5,652 nucleotides of DNA from CAZDJQ01 sp964505765. GTDB lineage: Bacteria; Patescibacteriota; Microgenomatia; UBA12405; JAHJSD01. Location: the NCBI GenBank assembly GCA_964505765.1, contig CAZDJQ010000039.1, forward strand, positions 1-5,652, in the 5' to 3' direction. Position numbers and translations under genes: made by a program. Of the stretch, positions 4,345 to 5,652 are shown one piece after another. Each line of letters opens with the position of its first letter. The stretch's first letter is position 1. The notes under the pieces were generated by a model. The model searched no databases. It was not told where the DNA came from and worked only from the letters and a program-made list of their open reading frames with translations.

Positions 4345-4803
4345 ATGAATTGCCCACATTGTGACAGTACTCAAATAATTGTAAAAAACACTCGACCAAC
4401 TAAGGGGAACACCCAAATATGGAGGAGAAGGCAATGTTTGGATTGTAAATACACTTTTACTACTTATGAAAGAATTGACTTGTCGAACTTGATAGTAATA
4501 AAAAAATCAGGCGAGACAGAAAGATTTAAAAGAAATAAGTTGTATTCCGGCATTTATGGAGCAACCATAGGCTCCAAAATACCGAATAGAGAAATAAAAG
4601 TAAGTGAAATAACTAGACTAGCTGAAAAAGAAATCCTAGCTTTAAAAAAGAAAAAAATTACCAGTCAAGAAATTGCTGATATCGTTCTTAAAATCTTAAA
4701 AGAAAAGCAAATGTCAACATTTCTAAGGTTTCTTGCCTATCACAAAAAAATTTCTTCATCAAAACAAGTAAAAAAAGAAATTAAAAAATATCTAAAAGAT
4801 TAA
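4345..4803 (+). CDS. nrdR: Transcriptional repressor NrdR of ribonucleotide reductase genes
   Basis: NrdR senses ATP/dATP through an ATP-cone and represses ribonucleotide reductase operons by binding NrdR boxes. The 152-residue length is typical. The zinc ribbon is clear: C3-P-x-C6 and C31-x-x-C34, with RRRQCLDCKYTFTTYER (27-43) almost matching the family signature. The ATP-cone follows (about 48-137), with VIKKSGETERFKRNKLYSG (51-69) as its nucleotide-binding start. The end of the cone is divergent. Most NrdR proteins have VAYVRFASVYR there, whereas this one has STFLRFLAYHK (124-134), keeping only the RF core. It is very lysine-rich and AT-rich. The gene is divergent from a MazG-like pyrophosphohydrolase and is followed 48 bases later by a small Cys-rich gene on the same strand. 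No ribonucleotide reductase gene lies in the window. Confidence 0.93.
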   Translation: MNCPHCDSTQIIVKNTRPTKGNTQIWRRRQCLDCKYTFTTYERIDLSNLIVIKKSGETERFKRNKLYSGIYGATIGSKIPNREIKVSEITRLAEKEILALKKKKITSQEIADIVLKILKEKQMSTFLRFLAYHKKISSSKQVKKEIKKYLKD

Positions 4804-4837
4804 ATAGCTTTTATACGGTTCAATCTTAAAAATAAGG

Positions 4838-4843
4838 TAAAAT
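4838..4843 (+). promoter_or_regulatory. -10-like hexamer of the small Cys-rich gene
   Basis: TAAAAT (5/6) ends 8 bases before the ATG at 4852, consistent with a leaderless mRNA. An AAGG lies 14 bases upstream of the ATG, too far to be a ribosome binding site. The -35 is not clear, so read-through from nrdR may also contribute. Confidence 0.45.
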
Positions 4844-4851
4844 ATATCAAG

Positions 4852-5136
4852 ATGAAGGAAAGAATACTACCAGATTCTCTTTTACAAGGAGAGTATTTTC
4901 ACTGTAGGCCAACAGAGGATAGTCCTACAGTTAAAGTAAAAATCATATCAGTCAGAGGAGAAAGCATAAAAAGACTGTGTGTATGCGGAGCAAGGTCGCC
5001 ATGTAGTAAATGCAGCTTAAGAAAAGATAGCACTGATAATTACTGTCACTATTGGCGAGGAGATGGTTTGCCAGATGGTTATGCAATCGTCGGACCAAGG
5101 GCATATGAAAAATCAGACCGTGGATGGAGTGACTAA
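4852..5136 (+). CDS. Small Cys-rich protein of unknown function, possible zinc binder
   Basis: This is a 94-residue soluble protein with no signal peptide or membrane segment. Six cysteines stand out: C18 (next to H17), the cluster C43-V-C45 and C51-x-x-C54, and C65 (next to H66). CxC...CxxC spacing is typical of zinc ribbons or treble clefs, so metal binding in the cytoplasm is plausible. The C-terminal part is rich in Gly, Tyr, Asp and Trp (YWRGDGLPDGYAIVGPRAYE). I do not recognise the family. It follows nrdR by 48 bases and could share its transcript. Its TAA stop overlaps the TAG stop of the converging ASCH gene, which makes the frame credible because both reading frames are preserved to exactly that point. 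Confidence 0.72.
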   Translation: MKERILPDSLLQGEYFHCRPTEDSPTVKVKIISVRGESIKRLCVCGARSPCSKCSLRKDSTDNYCHYWRGDGLPDGYAIVGPRAYEKSDRGWSD

Positions 5137-5507
5137 ATACTGTATCTTGTTTTACTTGTAGTATTGGCTCCCCCAACCAATTCAAAGCGATAAACTGTTA
5201 CTGGAGAATCCGGTTTAACTGGCCGCTGATAATAACTAGCGTAAACTTCATACATTTCGTCATCATCTACAAAAGACTCATGACCAATTTTATCCTCATT
5301 TGTTAATTCAGCCATTGTTTTATTTGACACTGAAGTAATCTTGGCTCTGGCAAAAACAGTTAACTCCGGACGTGCAATTAAGTCCACTTCATCCCCAACC
5401 TTTAAGTCTTTGTCATCCCAAAGCCGCCATGTGCAATCTTTCTCACCATTTAATATTAATGGGACTAAATCCGGAGCAAATTTCAATGTTTTACTATTAG
5501 TTGGCAT
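5133..5507 (-). CDS. ASCH domain-containing protein
   Basis: ASCH domains have a PUA-like fold and bind RNA or act on modified nucleosides; E. coli YqfB, a family member, hydrolyses N4-acetylcytidine. The 124-residue protein is almost entirely this domain. Seen are KTLKFAPDLVPLILNGEKD (6-24), the family's GxKxxTxR signature as G21-E-K23-D-C-T26-W-R28, LWDDKDLKVGDEVDL (29-43), FARAKITSV (52-60), the GHESF segment (75-79), the DDEMYEVYASYY helix (82-93) and the final VTVYRFEL strand (103-110). K23 and T26 match residues important in YqfB, so catalysis is possible but not shown. The last 14 residues are a polar tail outside the domain. It overlaps the Cys-rich gene by 4 bases at the stop codons. 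TAAAAT lies 6 bases before the ATG and there is no Shine-Dalgarno sequence. Confidence 0.9.
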   Translation of the reverse strand: MPTNSKTLKFAPDLVPLILNGEKDCTWRLWDDKDLKVGDEVDLIARPELTVFARAKITSVSNKTMAELTNEDKIGHESFVDDDEMYEVYASYYQRPVKPDSPVTVYRFELVGGANTTSKTRYSI

Positions 5508-5513
5508 AATTTG

Positions 5514-5519
5514 ATTTTA
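5514..5519 (-). promoter_or_regulatory. -10-like hexamer of the ASCH gene
   Basis: On the minus strand TAAAAT (5/6) ends 6 bases before the ATG at 5507, again pointing to a leaderless mRNA. No convincing -35 is seen; the DNA upstream is A/T-rich. Confidence 0.45.
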
Positions 5520-5590
5520 TCAAATGTTTAATTATTTAACATTGTAAAACTTGGCTGAAGTATATCCCTTCTTTAAATATGCAGTAAGCC

Positions 5591-5626
5591 ACGTGGGGAT
5601 GAACCCGACGTGGTTCATCCCTACGT
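5591..5626. repeat. 36-base palindrome with 15-base arms
   Basis: The arms ACGTGGGGATGAACC (5591-5605) and GGTTCATCCCTACGT (5612-5626) pair at 14 of 15 positions, the exception being a G-T pair, around the 6-base loop CGACGT. The loop and right arm contain CGACGTGG, echoing the ACGTGG of the left arm. No T tract follows. It is GC-rich in an AT-rich region and lies outside genes, which fits a REP- or MITE-like interspersed repeat. The tail after it (to 5652) stays GC-rich and holds no gene that I can support. Confidence 0.8.
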
Positions 5627-5652
5627 AGTAATGCGGAACTCGTGCCGGCCTC

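Noticed and set aside
1..5652. Alternative genetic code, CRISPR array, tRNA or rRNA
   Set aside because: TGA ends two genes cleanly at family-consistent positions, no regularly spaced direct repeats occur, and no cloverleaf or rRNA-like sequence was seen.

Overview
The window looks like a scaffold from an uncultivated bacterium with a small, AT-rich genome, most likely in the Candidate Phyla Radiation (Patescibacteria). This is an inference from gene content and style, not from a marker gene. There are many short single-domain membrane or secreted proteins of unknown function, a signal-peptide plus LPXTG protein with a Thr-Pro linker, an excalibur-domain protein, a divergent NrdR, and a 100-N scaffold gap. 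TGA ends two of the genes (653..1543 and 3792..4154), so the genetic code is standard and not code 25 of Gracilibacteria/Absconditabacteria. No rRNA, tRNA, CRISPR array or transposase was seen.

Layout. Positions 1-1543 hold two leftward genes for membrane-anchored proteins of unknown function; the first runs off the window. Positions 1611-1717 hold three inverted repeats, one of them a probable terminator. Positions 1724-2317 hold a leftward, relatively GC-rich gene for a signal-peptide/LPXTG surface protein, interrupted by the N gap in its Thr-Pro linker. Positions 2318-2798 are a 481-base non-coding stretch with a leftward promoter, an early terminator-like hairpin, a 45-base near-perfect palindrome and a foldable leader that could hide the LPXTG gene's ribosome binding site. 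Positions 2799-3260 (rightward) encode an excalibur calcium-binding membrane protein, facing a leftward single-pass membrane protein at 3271-3720. Positions 3792-4154 (leftward) encode a MazG-like nucleotide pyrophosphohydrolase, divergent from nrdR at 4345-4803. A small Cys-rich unknown protein (4852-5136) follows and meets a leftward ASCH-domain protein (5133-5507) stop codon on stop codon. The window ends in a 36-base palindrome and a GC-rich tail.

The genes do not form one obvious operon. The right half groups functions close to nucleotide metabolism: MazG-like (d)NTP hydrolysis, the ribonucleotide-reductase repressor NrdR, and an ASCH protein. The left half is envelope-related.

The most coherent unexpected signal is in gene starts. 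Seven of nine genes lack a Shine-Dalgarno sequence and instead have a -10-like hexamer 5-11 bases before the start codon, which implies leaderless or nearly leaderless mRNAs. The LPXTG gene (3' of a long structured leader) and the 3271-3720 gene are the two with Shine-Dalgarno sequences.
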